DNA of 52,340 nucleotides from JBEGQX01 sp041180805 (GCA_041180805.1 JBEGQX010000103.1:1-52340); one strand, 5' to 3'; counted from the first letter of the stretch, positions 16,335-26,958 are shown. A program made the numbers and translations. Notes: generated by a model from the sequence alone, not told the origin.

Positions 16335-19300
16335 ATGGCCAGTAAATATTTTCGAGAATCTGCATACAGGCTTGAGGAACTGTTGGAAAAGAAAATCCTG
16401 GTACTGGATGGCGCCATGGGATCGATGATATACGCCCATGAACCCACCGAGGAAGACTATCGGGGTGAAAGATTTAAAAACCATCATGTTTTGCTTAAAA
16501 ACTGCACCGAGGTGATGTGTTTCAGCCAGCCTTCCATGATCAAAAAAATCCACATGGAATATCTTCAGGCAGGCTCAGACATCATTGAAACAAACACTTT
16601 TAATTCAAGCGTGATTTGTATGGAGGAATTTGCCCTCCAAGATCATGTAAGGGAACTGAACATAGCCGCGGCAAAAATTGCCAGGGAAGCGGCTGATGAA
16701 ATGACAAAGCTAACCCCCGCAAAACCAAGATTTGTGGCTGGAAGTATAGGCCCCACCAAGAAAAGCCTGTCGCTTAGTGTGGATGTCAACAATCCGGCAT
16801 CTCGTGAAGTTACTTTCGACGAGATGGTTGCAAATTATTACGAACAGATCGAGGCTTTGGTTGATGGGGGCGTGGATATCCTTTTGCCAGAAACGTCCTT
16901 TGATACTCTGGTGATGAAGGCTTGCATTTTTGCCATTCAAAGTTACTTTGAAAAAACCGGGAATATTCTCCCCGTGATGGTTTCTGGAACCATTTTTGAC
17001 AATGGTCGAACTCTATCCGCCCAACCCATAGAGGCATTTTATACTTCCGTAGCACATGCCAACCCGATGACTGTTGGTTTGAATTGTGCCGTTGGCATCA
17101 AGCAGATGCGCGAACCCATTGAAAGCCTGGCAAACATCAGCAAGCACCGAATAAGTTGTTACCCAAACGCCGGTATGCCGGATGGCTTTGGAGGGTTTCT
17201 CGGAACCATCGAGGAAACATCTGCCACGCTTCGCGAATTCGCACAAAACGGATGGCTGAATCTTGTGGGAGGTTGCTGCGGAACAAATCCCGCATGGATT
17301 AAATCGATTGCGCAAGCAGTTGAGGGAATAGCTCCAAGAAAAACTGGGGCCAGGAACCACTGGTCTTGGTATTCAGGCTCAAAACCCCTGGTAATCCGCG
17401 AAAACACCGGTTTCATCACCGTTGGCGAAAGAACCAACATCACAGGTTCCAAGAGATTCGCCCGATTGATCCGTGAAAACCAATTTGAAGAAGCCATTAA
17501 GGTGGCCCGTGACCAAGTTCAAAATGGGGCAAACATTCTTGATGTCAACATGGATGAAGGGTTGATCGATGGCGAAAAAGCCATGACCCAGTTCCTGAAC
17601 CAGGTTGCTTCAGAACCAGATGTGACCGAAGTCCCAATCATGGTGGACAGTTCGAATTTTCTGGTGCTGCAAGCTGGCCTGAAGTGCATCCAAGGCAAGG
17701 GTATTGTTAATTCCATAAGCCTGAAGGAGGGTGAGGAAAAATTTCTTGAACAGGCCAGAATCATCCGAAAATATGGCGCTGCCGTGGTGGTAATGGCTTT
17801 TGATGAAAATGGACAGGCTGTAACTGCGGACGAAAAGGTGCGGATCAGCGAAAGGGCCTATCACCTGCTTGTGGAAAAGGCAGGCTACGAACCAGAGGAC
17901 ATCATATTCGACACAAATATCCTCACCGTGGGCACGGGAATCGAGGAGCATTCAAATTACGCTGTTGAATTCTTTGAATCGGTGAGGCGACTTAAAAAAC
18001 TTTTCCCCCTGGCCAAAACCAGTGGCGGTGTCAGCAATGTTTCGTTTGCTTTCCGGGGCAAGGAATATGAATCCGTTCGGGAAGCCATGAACAGCGCGTT
18101 CCTTTACCATGCCATCCAAGCCGGACTGGACATGGCGATTGTCAATGCGGGCCAGTTGCAGGTCTACGAGGATATTCCAAAAGAACTTCTTGAAAAGGTC
18201 GAGGATGTCCTCCTTAATCGCAGGGTGGATGCCACTGAACGGTTGGTAGATTTCGCAAAGACCATGGAAAAGAAGGGGAAAACAGAATCTACCGAAAAAT
18301 CCTGGAGAGATGCAACAGTTCAGGAGCGCCTGAAACACGCCTTGATCCACGGAATAGCCGATCACATTGACCAGGATGTCGAGGAGTGCAGGACGCACTA
18401 CGAAAGGCCGCTCCATATCATCGAAGGCCCGTTGATGGATGGAATGAATACGGTCGGTGATCTGTTTGGCGCGGGCAAAATGTTTCTTCCACAGGTGGTA
18501 AAAAGCGCACGGGTAATGAAAAAAGCGGTGGCTTACCTGGAACCTTTCATGCAGGAGGAAAAGCTGGCAGCCGGAACCGCACATATGGCAAGGGGAAAGG
18601 TCTTAATAGCCACCGTGAAAGGTGATGTTCACGATATTGGTAAAAACATCGTGGCTGTTGTTTTAAACTGCAACGATTTTGAAACAATCGATCTGGGCGT
18701 GATGGTTCCATGCGAAAAAATTCTGGAGGCAGCAAAAAAACACAATGTGGATATGATCGGCCTATCTGGCCTTATCACTCCATCTTTGGAGGAAATGGTT
18801 CATGTTGCCCGGGAAATGGAGCGCCAGGGCTTCAATATCCCTTTGCTTATTGGCGGAGCGACCACCAGTGCCAAACATACGGCAGTGAAAATCGCCCCTA
18901 CCTACAGCCACCCAGTAATTCATGTGAAGGATGCATCCCGCAGCGTTGGTGTGGTGGAAAAACTAACCAAACCGGAAACCAGAAAGACACTCGATGCGGA
19001 AAACCGCAAATCTCAAGAGCGCGAAAGGGAAAACTTCGCCAAGCGAAAACAGCGTAAAACTGTTCCCTACGAAGAGGCCGTTAACCGAAAATTCAAGATA
19101 CATTGGGAAAATTACGTTCCTCCGGTGCCCGAGTTTATCGGCTGCAGGCAGTTGGAAAATTTACCTTTAAGCGAGTTGGTTCCGTATATAGATTGGTCCC
19201 CGTTCTTTTTGACGTGGGGCTTAAAAGGGAAACATCCTTTTTTGCTGGATGACCCCGAAGCGGGAAAACATGCAAGGGAACTTTATGACCATGCCCAAAA

Positions 19301-20042
19301 ACTTCTCCAAAGATTGATTGTCGAGAAAACCATCCAAGCCAACGGTGTTTATGGATTTTTCTGCGCCAACTCTGAGGGAGACGATATCCTGGTTTTCGCG
19401 GATGAAAGCCGGGAAAAAGTTCTGTGGAGATTCCCAATGCTTAGGCAGCAATGGGAAAGGGAAGGGCAGGAAAGTTTCCGCAGCCTGGCGGATTACATAG
19501 CCCCATTATCCTCTGGTAAAAAAGACTACCTGGGGGCTTTTGCCGTGACAGGTGGTATTGGTGCCGATGAACTTGCCAGCCATTTCCAAAAGGATCTTAA
19601 CGACGATTATTCCTCCATCATGGTCAAAGCTCTGGCAGACCGGCTCGCTGAGGCGTTCGCCGAATATTTGCATGCCAAATCTAGAAAAGAATGGGGATTT
19701 GGCAAAGCCGAAAACCTTTCCAATGATGATCTGATTATGGAAAAATATCAGGGTATTCGACCCGCTTATGGTTATCCGGCATGCCCCGATCACACCGAAA
19801 AAGAAAAACTATGGCAATTACTGGATGCTGAAGCTTCCACCGGAATGAAACTCACGGAATCTTTTGCCATGTATCCCGGAGCTTCCGTCAGCGGACTTTA
19901 TTTCAGCCATCCGGATGCAAAATATTTCGCCATCGACCTTATCACCCGGGATCAAATTGAGAATTATGCCCGCAGAAAACAGTTTTCGATTTCCGAAATG
20001 GAACGCTGGCTCGCCCCTTACCTAGGTTATGAAGCCGAATAA
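16335..20042 (+). CDS. metH: cobalamin-dependent methionine synthase MetH
   Basis: A complete 1235-residue four-module enzyme that moves a methyl group from methyltetrahydrofolate to homocysteine through cobalamin. Modules: homocysteine-binding barrel (about 1-325) with zinc cysteines in VGLNCAVG and GGCCGTNP; folate barrel (about 350-620) opening GERTNITGSKRFARLI; cobalamin-binding part (about 650-895) with the lower-ligand motif GDVHDIGKNIV near residue 765 and GLSGLITPS; and the SAM-dependent reactivation domain (about 900-1235) with RPAYGYPACPDHTEK. Length matches the E. coli enzyme. Only weak GGAAA before the ATG. A long structured 5' region lies upstream. moeA follows five bases later. 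Confidence 0.98.
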   Translation: MASKYFRESAYRLEELLEKKILVLDGAMGSMIYAHEPTEEDYRGERFKNHHVLLKNCTEVMCFSQPSMIKKIHMEYLQAGSDIIETNTFNSSVICMEEFALQDHVRELNIAAAKIAREAADEMTKLTPAKPRFVAGSIGPTKKSLSLSVDVNNPASREVTFDEMVANYYEQIEALVDGGVDILLPETSFDTLVMKACIFAIQSYFEKTGNILPVMVSGTIFDNGRTLSAQPIEAFYTSVAHANPMTVGLNCAVGIKQMREPIESLANISKHRISCYPNAGMPDGFGGFLGTIEETSATLREFAQNGWLNLVGGCCGTNPAWIKSIAQAVEGIAPRKTGARNHWSWYSGSKPLVIRENTGFITVGERTNITGSKRFARLIRENQFEEAIKVARDQVQNGANILDVNMDEGLIDGEKAMTQFLNQVASEPDVTEVPIMVDSSNFLVLQAGLKCIQGKGIVNSISLKEGEEKFLEQARIIRKYGAAVVVMAFDENGQAVTADEKVRISERAYHLLVEKAGYEPEDIIFDTNILTVGTGIEEHSNYAVEFFESVRRLKKLFPLAKTSGGVSNVSFAFRGKEYESVREAMNSAFLYHAIQAGLDMAIVNAGQLQVYEDIPKELLEKVEDVLLNRRVDATERLVDFAKTMEKKGKTESTEKSWRDATVQERLKHALIHGIADHIDQDVEECRTHYERPLHIIEGPLMDGMNTVGDLFGAGKMFLPQVVKSARVMKKAVAYLEPFMQEEKLAAGTAHMARGKVLIATVKGDVHDIGKNIVAVVLNCNDFETIDLGVMVPCEKILEAAKKHNVDMIGLSGLITPSLEEMVHVAREMERQGFNIPLLIGGATTSAKHTAVKIAPTYSHPVIHVKDASRSVGVVEKLTKPETRKTLDAENRKSQERERENFAKRKQRKTVPYEEAVNRKFKIHWENYVPPVPEFIGCRQLENLPLSELVPYIDWSPFFLTWGLKGKHPFLLDDPEAGKHARELYDHAQKLLQRLIVEKTIQANGVYGFFCANSEGDDILVFADESREKVLWRFPMLRQQWEREGQESFRSLADYIAPLSSGKKDYLGAFAVTGGIGADELASHFQKDLNDDYSSIMVKALADRLAEAFAEYLHAKSRKEWGFGKAENLSNDDLIMEKYQGIRPAYGYPACPDHTEKEKLWQLLDAEASTGMKLTESFAMYPGASVSGLYFSHPDAKYFAIDLITRDQIENYARRKQFSISEMERWLAPYLGYEAE

Positions 20043-20047
20043 ACATC

Positions 20048-21262
20048 ATGATCACCATTGAACAGGCCAGAAAAATTGTTCTTGAAAATATCCATACCTT
20101 AAAGCCAGAGATATCGCCTGCGTCCTCCACCGTTATTGGGTCGATATTATCGGAAGACATAAGCGCGGACATGGATAGCCCACCTTTCGACAAGGCAACC
20201 ATGGATGGTTTCGCTTTAACCTTAAGGGATTTGGAATCATCTCCCCGGGGCCTGAAAATTGGGAAAGAAATCTCCGCCAGTCAGGGCGACCCCGTTGTAG
20301 CAGAATCAGGAATTGCATACCCGATTATGACGGGTGCTCAAATCCCCCTCGGTTCAGACATTGTCATCCCCAGGGAAGAATCATTTGTTGAAAATGGAAT
20401 GGTGCGTTTTCAAAAAAACCAACACCCCAAAGGATGCAATATTTTTCCCAAGGGTATGGAATTCGAAAAAGGACAGGTTCTGGTCAGGAAAGGAACTCGG
20501 TTAAATGCCCAAAGGATGGCAGTTCTGGCTGCCTGCGGAAAAACCTCCGTAATGGCATTTCCATCTCCCAGAGTTTCCATCTTTTCCACAGGAAACGAAA
20601 TCGTGGAACCAAACATGGTTCCCAAACCGGGCCAAATTAGAAACACAAATGCGTCCCTGCTGGTTGCATCTTGCAGCACTTACCGGGCTTTGCCCAAATA
20701 TCTCGGAATAGCCCAGGACACCCCGGACCGGATATCCGCGCTTCTAGAAGAGGCTGTTTCCTCAGACATGGTCATCATTTGTGGGGGGGTATCCGCTGGC
20801 AAATACGATCTGGTTCCCGATATCCTTAAAAATCATGGCATCACAATCCATGTTCACAAAATCAATCTAAAGCCGGGGAAACCATTCCTTTTTGGAACCA
20901 CAAAAAATGGCATCCCTGTTTTTGGGTTACCCGGGAATCCAGCAAGCGTTTTCGCCTGTTTCCACCTGTTTGCCAGGCCGGCCATCCAAACACTAAGGGG
21001 CAATCCACCAGAAAAATTTCTTTCATCCGCCAGAATCACGGAGCAATTTACAAGTAAGTCCGACAGACGATCTTGCCAGCCTGTCCAGTTGAACAACCAA
21101 GATGGTGTTTCTCATGCGACACCTCTCAACTGGAAGGGATCACCTGATTTGCTAGGTCTGGCAAACGCAGATGGCCTAATGATTTTGACGGAAGGGGAAA
21201 CGAATTTGAATCCGGGTGACATTGTTACGGTTCTTAAAACCAACCACCCAGCAAGTCATTGA
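20048..21262 (+). CDS. moeA: molybdopterin molybdenumtransferase MoeA
   Basis: A 404-residue protein that inserts molybdenum into adenylated molybdopterin. Seen: SPPFDKATMDGFAL near residue 45, the block QIPLGSDIVIPREE, the MPT-binding domain with VSIFSTGNEIV and CGGVSAGKYDLVPDIL, and the C-terminal domain. Starts five bases after metH, hence probably co-transcribed, although the two pathways are unrelated. No other molybdenum cofactor genes are in the window. Confidence 0.95.
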   Translation: MITIEQARKIVLENIHTLKPEISPASSTVIGSILSEDISADMDSPPFDKATMDGFALTLRDLESSPRGLKIGKEISASQGDPVVAESGIAYPIMTGAQIPLGSDIVIPREESFVENGMVRFQKNQHPKGCNIFPKGMEFEKGQVLVRKGTRLNAQRMAVLAACGKTSVMAFPSPRVSIFSTGNEIVEPNMVPKPGQIRNTNASLLVASCSTYRALPKYLGIAQDTPDRISALLEEAVSSDMVIICGGVSAGKYDLVPDILKNHGITIHVHKINLKPGKPFLFGTTKNGIPVFGLPGNPASVFACFHLFARPAIQTLRGNPPEKFLSSARITEQFTSKSDRRSCQPVQLNNQDGVSHATPLNWKGSPDLLGLANADGLMILTEGETNLNPGDIVTVLKTNHPASH

Positions 21263-21283
21263 TTGCAACCAGAGTCATGCTAC

Positions 21284-23032
21284 ATGAACCAGGATAAAAA
21301 TACTCTAAGCGGTGCCTCTGCCTGGAAAAATTCCTTTTCCCTTTTCACCAAAGAAGCTTGGGTTTTCATCCCCGCTTTAACAAGTAGTTTGCTTTTGTAT
21401 TTATCTTTTTTCCCCGTGGCTTGGGGATGGATGGGGTGGGTTGCAATGACGCCCATACTTTGGGTTGCCACCTCCAATGCTTCCAAACAAATGAAATACT
21501 TGGCATTCTGGGTCTGCGGCTTGTGTTTTTTTACACCCGCATTGCAATGGATGCGACTGGCAGACCCAAGGATGTATATCACCTGGCTTGCATTATCTTT
21601 TTACTGCTCCCTGTTTTTCCCGGTATCGCTATATTTTCTTGGCTTTTTCGATTTGGCTCCAAAAGCCCTTGCATTCCCTTTCGTTTGGGTTTTGGTTGAA
21701 TTCCTACGCTCGAATTTAATGGGTGGCTTTTCATGGTATTTGATAGGCCATTCCCAGCATGATTTCCTTCGAATCATTCAAATTTCTGATTTATCAGGAA
21801 CTTATGGCGTTTCTTTTTTGGTCGCCATGGGGTCGGGGTTGCTGGTCGATTTCATTACAAAACCCTTCAAAAACCAACTGCCTCAGGTAATTATTTTTAG
21901 TACAGCTTTAGCAGCAACCTTGGCTTACGGTTCTTTCAGGTTAAACCAACCCAATGGCAATCCTGCGGATTTCCCCACCTGCGCCAGCCTTCAGGGCAAT
22001 GTTGACCAAAGCCTTAGAAACGATTCGAGCAAACCCAGACTGGCAACAGACCCTTATCTGGTGCTTTCGGATCTGGCAAACACTTATTCTCCTGATTTAA
22101 TCATATGGCCTGAAACAAGCTACTCTCGTGAATGGCATGCTGTTTCAAAAAAAGTACCCGAGGATAAAATTCCAAAAGATTGGCAAACCATTCTCCGGTT
22201 GCAAAGAGGTTTGGGAGAAGAATCGAAAAAGCGCTGGGGAACTTCCATATTGTTGGGTTTGAACTCGCAGGTGCTTTATCCAGAAGGCGAAAAAAGGCGC
22301 TACAATTCCGCATTACTGGTCAAGCCTGACGGAGAAATCGGCGGCCGTTACGACAAGATTCATCGGGTACCCTTTGGGGAATTCATTCCACTAAAAGACC
22401 TGCTTCCATTCCTTAAGAAGTTCGCACCTTACGATTTCGAATATTCCATCAGTTCTGGCGAGGGTTTTCCCCTGCTTCAATTTACAAGGCATGGCACACC
22501 AAAGGCTTTCTCTTTCGCGACACTCATTTGTTACGAAGATACAGACTCAAACATCGCACTCCCTTTTTTCTCCAACAACCAAAAGCCTGATTTTTTTGTG
22601 AATATTTCCAACGATGGCTGGTTCAAAGGCAGTGAGGAACACGACCAGCACCTTGCTGCCGCAAGATTCCGAAGCATTGAAACAAGAAGGGCCATGATTC
22701 GAAGTGTCAACATGGGCATCAGTTGTGTGATAGATGGTTCCGGAAGGATTCTCCCGCCTGAAAGTAAAATGGAAGACACTAAGAGTGGGTCAATGATTTG
22801 GAAAGTTTCCTACCCTTCAAATGGAACTACCTCTCTTCCCATGAGAGAATGGCAAAACTTCAAAGCAATACAAGGCACTCTTGTCGCTTCTGTACCGATA
22901 GACAGCAGAACATCATTGTACACCCTGTGGGGTGACACTCTTTGGTATGCTGGTTGGGTGCTTTTAATTTGGAAATCATGGTTGCAATCCTATTTCAGAA
23001 AACCGGCCTCCAAAATGGCAAAACATGCTTGA
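21284..23032 (+). CDS. lnt: apolipoprotein N-acyltransferase Lnt
   Basis: Inner-membrane enzyme adding the third acyl chain to lipoproteins. About 582 residues. N-terminal part: six or more hydrophobic helices (to about residue 215). C-terminal part: nitrilase-like domain with the catalytic triad Glu in IIWPETSY, Lys in YDKIHRVPFGEF and Cys in ATLICYEDTD. A last helix lies near the C-terminus (WYAGWVLLIWKSWL). The frame opens immediately after the moeA stop with TTG, but the ATG at 21284 is the more likely start. The end overlaps the next gene by eight bases, suggesting coupling. Confidence 0.95.
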   Translation: MNQDKNTLSGASAWKNSFSLFTKEAWVFIPALTSSLLLYLSFFPVAWGWMGWVAMTPILWVATSNASKQMKYLAFWVCGLCFFTPALQWMRLADPRMYITWLALSFYCSLFFPVSLYFLGFFDLAPKALAFPFVWVLVEFLRSNLMGGFSWYLIGHSQHDFLRIIQISDLSGTYGVSFLVAMGSGLLVDFITKPFKNQLPQVIIFSTALAATLAYGSFRLNQPNGNPADFPTCASLQGNVDQSLRNDSSKPRLATDPYLVLSDLANTYSPDLIIWPETSYSREWHAVSKKVPEDKIPKDWQTILRLQRGLGEESKKRWGTSILLGLNSQVLYPEGEKRRYNSALLVKPDGEIGGRYDKIHRVPFGEFIPLKDLLPFLKKFAPYDFEYSISSGEGFPLLQFTRHGTPKAFSFATLICYEDTDSNIALPFFSNNQKPDFFVNISNDGWFKGSEEHDQHLAAARFRSIETRRAMIRSVNMGISCVIDGSGRILPPESKMEDTKSGSMIWKVSYPSNGTTSLPMREWQNFKAIQGTLVASVPIDSRTSLYTLWGDTLWYAGWVLLIWKSWLQSYFRKPASKMAKHA

Positions 23033-23777
23033 AGCAATTGAAAGCTTTTTTCTTTTCAAACCAATCAAGGCCGGAAAGGGCTGGAATGAACCTGCCATTT
23101 CCCATTTTGTAGAAGATGTAGTCTTAACTTCCCGTGATGGAAATAAAATTCACTGCTGGTGGGTGCCACCCCCCGATGGGTTCCCTAAAAGAGCCTCGAT
23201 TTACTGCCATGGAAATGGTGGAAATATCAGCTATCGCTTTGAGGGAATCAGGCGGTGGCATGAATTACTCAAAGTGGGGGTTTTAGCATTTGATTACCCA
23301 GGCTACGGCAAAAGCACCGGATCCCCTTCTGAACAAGGCTGCTATTTTGCCGCGGATGCCGCTTTGGAATTCCTTACCAAATCCAAATCGATTCCTGAGA
23401 GTAACTTAGTTTATTATGGCGGGTCCCTCGGTGGAGCGATCGCCACCAAACTTGCCATGAATCATCCCCCGGCCTGCTTGGTGCTAAATAGTGCCTTTAC
23501 TTCGTTCAAGGCCATGGCAAAAAAGCTTTATCCGTGGATGCCGGGCTTACAATACTTAAAAACAAAGCTCGACACATTGGATTGGCTAAAGCTTTGTAAA
23601 TGCCCGACCTTCATCGCTCATGGCACAGCGGACAGACTGGTGCCTTTCAAGATGGGTGAAGAACTGTTTGCCGCAGCGCCATCGCCAAAATACTTTCATC
23701 CCATGAAAGATCAGGACCACCATCACAGCCCCAATCAGGATTTTTATGTTCAGTTAAAAAACTTCCTGGACTGGTGA
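23025..23777 (+). CDS. alpha/beta hydrolase, BEM46-like
   Basis: A 250-residue serine hydrolase with the order typical of BEM46/ABHD13-like proteins: oxyanion strand ASIYCHGNGGNISYR, FDYPGYGKSTGSPSE, nucleophile elbow GGSLGGA (Ser near residue 130), acid Asp in HGTADRLVPF and a C-terminal catalytic His in the His-rich run KDQDHHHSPNQ. No signal peptide. It overlaps the end of lnt by eight bases. Substrate unknown; a role with lipids or lipoproteins is only suggested by the neighbour. Confidence 0.85.
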   Translation: MLEAIESFFLFKPIKAGKGWNEPAISHFVEDVVLTSRDGNKIHCWWVPPPDGFPKRASIYCHGNGGNISYRFEGIRRWHELLKVGVLAFDYPGYGKSTGSPSEQGCYFAADAALEFLTKSKSIPESNLVYYGGSLGGAIATKLAMNHPPACLVLNSAFTSFKAMAKKLYPWMPGLQYLKTKLDTLDWLKLCKCPTFIAHGTADRLVPFKMGEELFAAAPSPKYFHPMKDQDHHHSPNQDFYVQLKNFLDW

Positions 23778-23860
23778 TACTTTTACAAATGATCTTGGTT
23801 GAATTGCCAGTCTTTGCTACATTTTCCCGGCAAAATCACTTGTTCAAGGAAAATCCAATC

Positions 23861-24703
23861 ATGAATAAACTCACGGCCCCATTTGCCTTGGTGCTTCTTA
23901 TCTTGGGAATAAGCAACTCCAGCGCTCAAAATGATTCCGGGGTTTTCCAATGGAAGAAAGGGCAGGTGCTTTACTATAAAGTGGAACATTCCACTCAGGC
24001 ACTTGAATCAGTGGGTGACAACAAGACAGAATTCAAAAATCAGCTTTCCCTTACCAAAAAATGGCAGGTGGAAGATGTATCCAAAGAAGGCCTTGCGACT
24101 CTTTCGCTTTCACTTGAATCCATCAAGATAGAAACCACCACCCCCAAGGGAGACTTGCTGAAATATGATTCGGCAAACCCCAAAGAGGGGACACCACAAC
24201 TAAAAGAGCAGATGGAAAAATTCATTGGGCCAAAAATTGCCACTATTGTGATGGATAACCAGGGCCGGGTAAGGTCGGTCAAGGAATCTAACTTCGGTTC
24301 CGAAACGAAATACGAAATGGAGCTTCCATTTGGAATAGTGGTTCCACCCGGAACAATCGAAAAGGGAGCAAAATGGCTGAGACCTTATCAAATCACGCTG
24401 GAGCCACCCCAGGGAACCGGGGAAAAGCTGGAAAGCACTCAAAAATACGAGTGTTTGGAAATCAAAGGTAACAAAGCAACCATCAAACTAGCCACTGAAC
24501 TAAAAAACCCACCTGCTGCGCCCGCAGACTTGCTCCCTGTACTTCCATTCATTGTGGAAGGAGAGGTAACTATAGATTTGGGGAAAGGCGTGATGGTCGA
24601 ATCAATTTTAAAGACTGACAAAACCTTGAAGGATCACCAGGGTGAAAATAGTTCTTACAAGTTTTTGTCAGTCTTTCGTGAAACTTTGTCAGAAAAACCA
24701 TAA
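23861..24703 (+). CDS. secreted protein of unknown function, possibly DUF6263-like
   Basis: About 280 residues. The open frame extends back to overlap the hydrolase stop, but the ATG at 23861 begins a clean signal peptide (MNKLTAPFALVLLILGISNS, cleavage near SSA) and is preceded by AAGGAAAA. The mature part opens with FQWKKGQVLYYKVEHSTQ and has long alternating strands with many Lys, Thr and Glu, suggesting a beta-rich periplasmic domain. The look recalls the DUF6263 family of planctomycetes, but I cannot confirm it. It converges on mdh with five bases between stops. Confidence 0.65.
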   Translation: MNKLTAPFALVLLILGISNSSAQNDSGVFQWKKGQVLYYKVEHSTQALESVGDNKTEFKNQLSLTKKWQVEDVSKEGLATLSLSLESIKIETTTPKGDLLKYDSANPKEGTPQLKEQMEKFIGPKIATIVMDNQGRVRSVKESNFGSETKYEMELPFGIVVPPGTIEKGAKWLRPYQITLEPPQGTGEKLESTQKYECLEIKGNKATIKLATELKNPPAAPADLLPVLPFIVEGEVTIDLGKGVMVESILKTDKTLKDHQGENSSYKFLSVFRETLSEKP

Positions 24704-24708
24704 AGGGA

Positions 24709-25698
24709 TCAGGCTGGCAGCAACTCACTCACTGCATCCCTTTCCTCAAGAAGTTCCTGAAGGGTTGCCTGAAACTTGGCTTTGCCAAAATCATCATGTG
24801 AAAGGCCTTCAACAACGGAATAATTACCTTTTCCATCTGTTGTGCATGGGTAGCCAAAGATCAAATCCTTTGGAACGCCATACTCTCCCTTGGAAACCAC
24901 AGCCATGCTAACCCAGTCACCCTTTGGTGATCCGTGGACAAGGCTCTTGACATGGTCAATAGCACCGTTGGCAGCAGACATAGCGGAACTTAAACCCCGA
25001 GCCTTGATAACTGCCGCCCCACGGGTTTGCACCATGGGAACAAATGTTTCTTCCAGCCATTTTTTGTCATTGATGACCGAGATCGCTGGCTGGCCATTAA
25101 TCCTGGCATTTTGAAAATCAGGGAACTGTGTGTTACTGTGATTTCCCCAGATGGTAACCTGAGTCACGGCGGAGCAGGGAACCCCAGCCTTTTTGGCTAG
25201 GGCTGTCCTTGCACGATTGTGATCCAACCTTGTCATGGCAGTCCACCTTTCGGCGGGAATCTCTCTTCCGTTCGACCGTGCAACAAGGCAGTTAGTGTTG
25301 CAAGGATTACCAACAACAAGGATGCGAACATCGCTCGCAGCTTTTGCGGCAAGCGCCTTCCCCTGGGCAACAAAGATCTTACCATTGATACCCAGCAATT
25401 CCTTCCTTTCCATTCCCTGTTTACGAGGGAAAGACCCTACAAGCAAAGCGTAATTACATCCATCAAAAGCACGCTCAGGGTTATCCGTTAAAACAACATT
25501 TTCAAGCAATGGAAATGAACAATCCTCCAACTCCATGGCTACACCTTCAAGAGCTGGCAGTGCCGGGGTGATTTCAAGAAGCTGCAGAATGACTTTGGTC
25601 TCAGGTCCAAAAACCTCTCCGGAGGCCAATCGAGCCAGCATGGAATATGCAACTTGTCCCGCCGCACCCGTTACCGCAACCTTTACAGTCTTTGCCAT
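24709..25698 (-). CDS. mdh: malate dehydrogenase, NAD-dependent
   Basis: A 329-residue dehydrogenase of the MDH type 2 (cytosolic-like) subfamily, converting malate and oxaloacetate in the citric acid cycle. Seen: Rossmann motif VAVTGAAGQVAYSML at the start, the dimer-type segment LPALEGVAMELEDCSFPLL, substrate arginines around VARSNGREI and MTRLDHNRA, and the catalytic His in WGNHSNTQFPDF. ATG preceded by AAAGGGGA. Divergent from gapA across 212 bases. Confidence 0.95.
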   Translation of the reverse strand: MAKTVKVAVTGAAGQVAYSMLARLASGEVFGPETKVILQLLEITPALPALEGVAMELEDCSFPLLENVVLTDNPERAFDGCNYALLVGSFPRKQGMERKELLGINGKIFVAQGKALAAKAASDVRILVVGNPCNTNCLVARSNGREIPAERWTAMTRLDHNRARTALAKKAGVPCSAVTQVTIWGNHSNTQFPDFQNARINGQPAISVINDKKWLEETFVPMVQTRGAAVIKARGLSSAMSAANGAIDHVKSLVHGSPKGDWVSMAVVSKGEYGVPKDLIFGYPCTTDGKGNYSVVEGLSHDDFGKAKFQATLQELLEERDAVSELLPA

Positions 25699-25910
25699 GT
25701 CGTTCCCCTTTAAGGTTTTGTTGATAATTTGGCCTTGGGTGAAGAACCGGGCATTTACCCTCGACTTCGCCTCAAAAAACCATAATAGTATTGCTAGAAA
25801 CGCTAGTTGGTCTCGGCCACCGAAATTACCGCGCCGTAAGGGTCAGTTTTCGGAAATGTTCAGCTAGGGTTAAAATCATTCAACCATTCCATGCTCAGTG
25901 AGGTTTCAAC

Positions 25911-26936
25911 ATGGCAGTTAAGGTAGGTATCAATGGTTTCGGCCGAATTGGCCGCATGGTTTTCCGGGCTTTAATGGAAAAGAAGGCAGACCTTGAAATC
26001 GTTGCCATCAACGATCTTAGCGACCCCAAGAGCCTTGCATTACTTTTGAAATATGATTCGGTTCATGGAAAGTTCCCCTACTCGGTGGATTCCAAGGACG
26101 ATTCTCTGATTGTGAATGGAAAAACCATCAAGGTGCTCAAGGAAAGGGAACCAGGTAAACTTCCCTGGGGTGCCATGGGCGTTGACATTGTGATCGAATC
26201 CACCGGTCTTTTCACTGAAAAGGAAGGCCCCAAGGGTGGTTTCGTGGATCATATTACCGCTGGCGCAAAAAAGGTAATCATTACCGCCCCTGCCAAAGGT
26301 GAAGACAAGACGGTTGTTCTCGGCGTAAACGATCATGAATTGACTGCCGCCATGAAGTGTATTTCCAACGCTTCCTGCACCACGAACTCTCTGGCCCCCA
26401 TGGCCAAGGTTCTGGATGAAAAGTTTGGCATCAAGTGTGGTGTGATGACAACGGTCCACGCCTACACCAACGATCAAAATGTTGCCGACCAGATTCACAA
26501 AGACCTGCGCAGGGCTCGTGCCGCAGGTTGCAACATCATCCCAAGTTCAACAGGTGCCGCCAAGGCGATTGGATTAGTGCTTCCCAGTCTTGCCGGCAAG
26601 CTAGACGGTACCGCCCTTCGAGTTCCTGTACCAGACGGCTCTATCACAGACCTTACTGTGGAATTGAAAAAAGAAGTCACAGTCGAGGAAGTTAACGCTG
26701 TATTCAAGGAAGCAGCCAATGGAGCGCTGAAGGGTATTCTGGAATATACCGAAGACCCAATCGTCTCATCGGATATCATCGATAATCCACATAGTTGCAT
26801 CTTTGATGCACAATCCACCCTGGTTAGCCCCAAGGGCAAGGGAACGACCGTTAAGGTTTTCGGATGGTACGATAACGAATGGGGTTATAGCGTAAGGACA
26901 TCCGATCTCGCGCTTAAATTGTCCAAGATGCTTTAA
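25911..26936 (+). CDS. gapA: glyceraldehyde-3-phosphate dehydrogenase
   Basis: A 341-residue glycolytic enzyme. Seen: NAD-binding KVGINGFGRIGRMVFRA, Asp35 in INDLSDP (which favours NAD over NADP), catalytic Cys156 in SNASCTTNSLAP, phosphate-binding SSTGAAKAIG, and the C-terminal WYDNEWGYSVR. GAGG lies before the ATG. pgk follows 67 bases later, but a terminator-like hairpin lies between them. Confidence 0.98.
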   Translation: MAVKVGINGFGRIGRMVFRALMEKKADLEIVAINDLSDPKSLALLLKYDSVHGKFPYSVDSKDDSLIVNGKTIKVLKEREPGKLPWGAMGVDIVIESTGLFTEKEGPKGGFVDHITAGAKKVIITAPAKGEDKTVVLGVNDHELTAAMKCISNASCTTNSLAPMAKVLDEKFGIKCGVMTTVHAYTNDQNVADQIHKDLRRARAAGCNIIPSSTGAAKAIGLVLPSLAGKLDGTALRVPVPDGSITDLTVELKKEVTVEEVNAVFKEAANGALKGILEYTEDPIVSSDIIDNPHSCIFDAQSTLVSPKGKGTTVKVFGWYDNEWGYSVRTSDLALKLSKML

Positions 26937-26958
26937 TAACCATCTGGTTAGTGTTTCC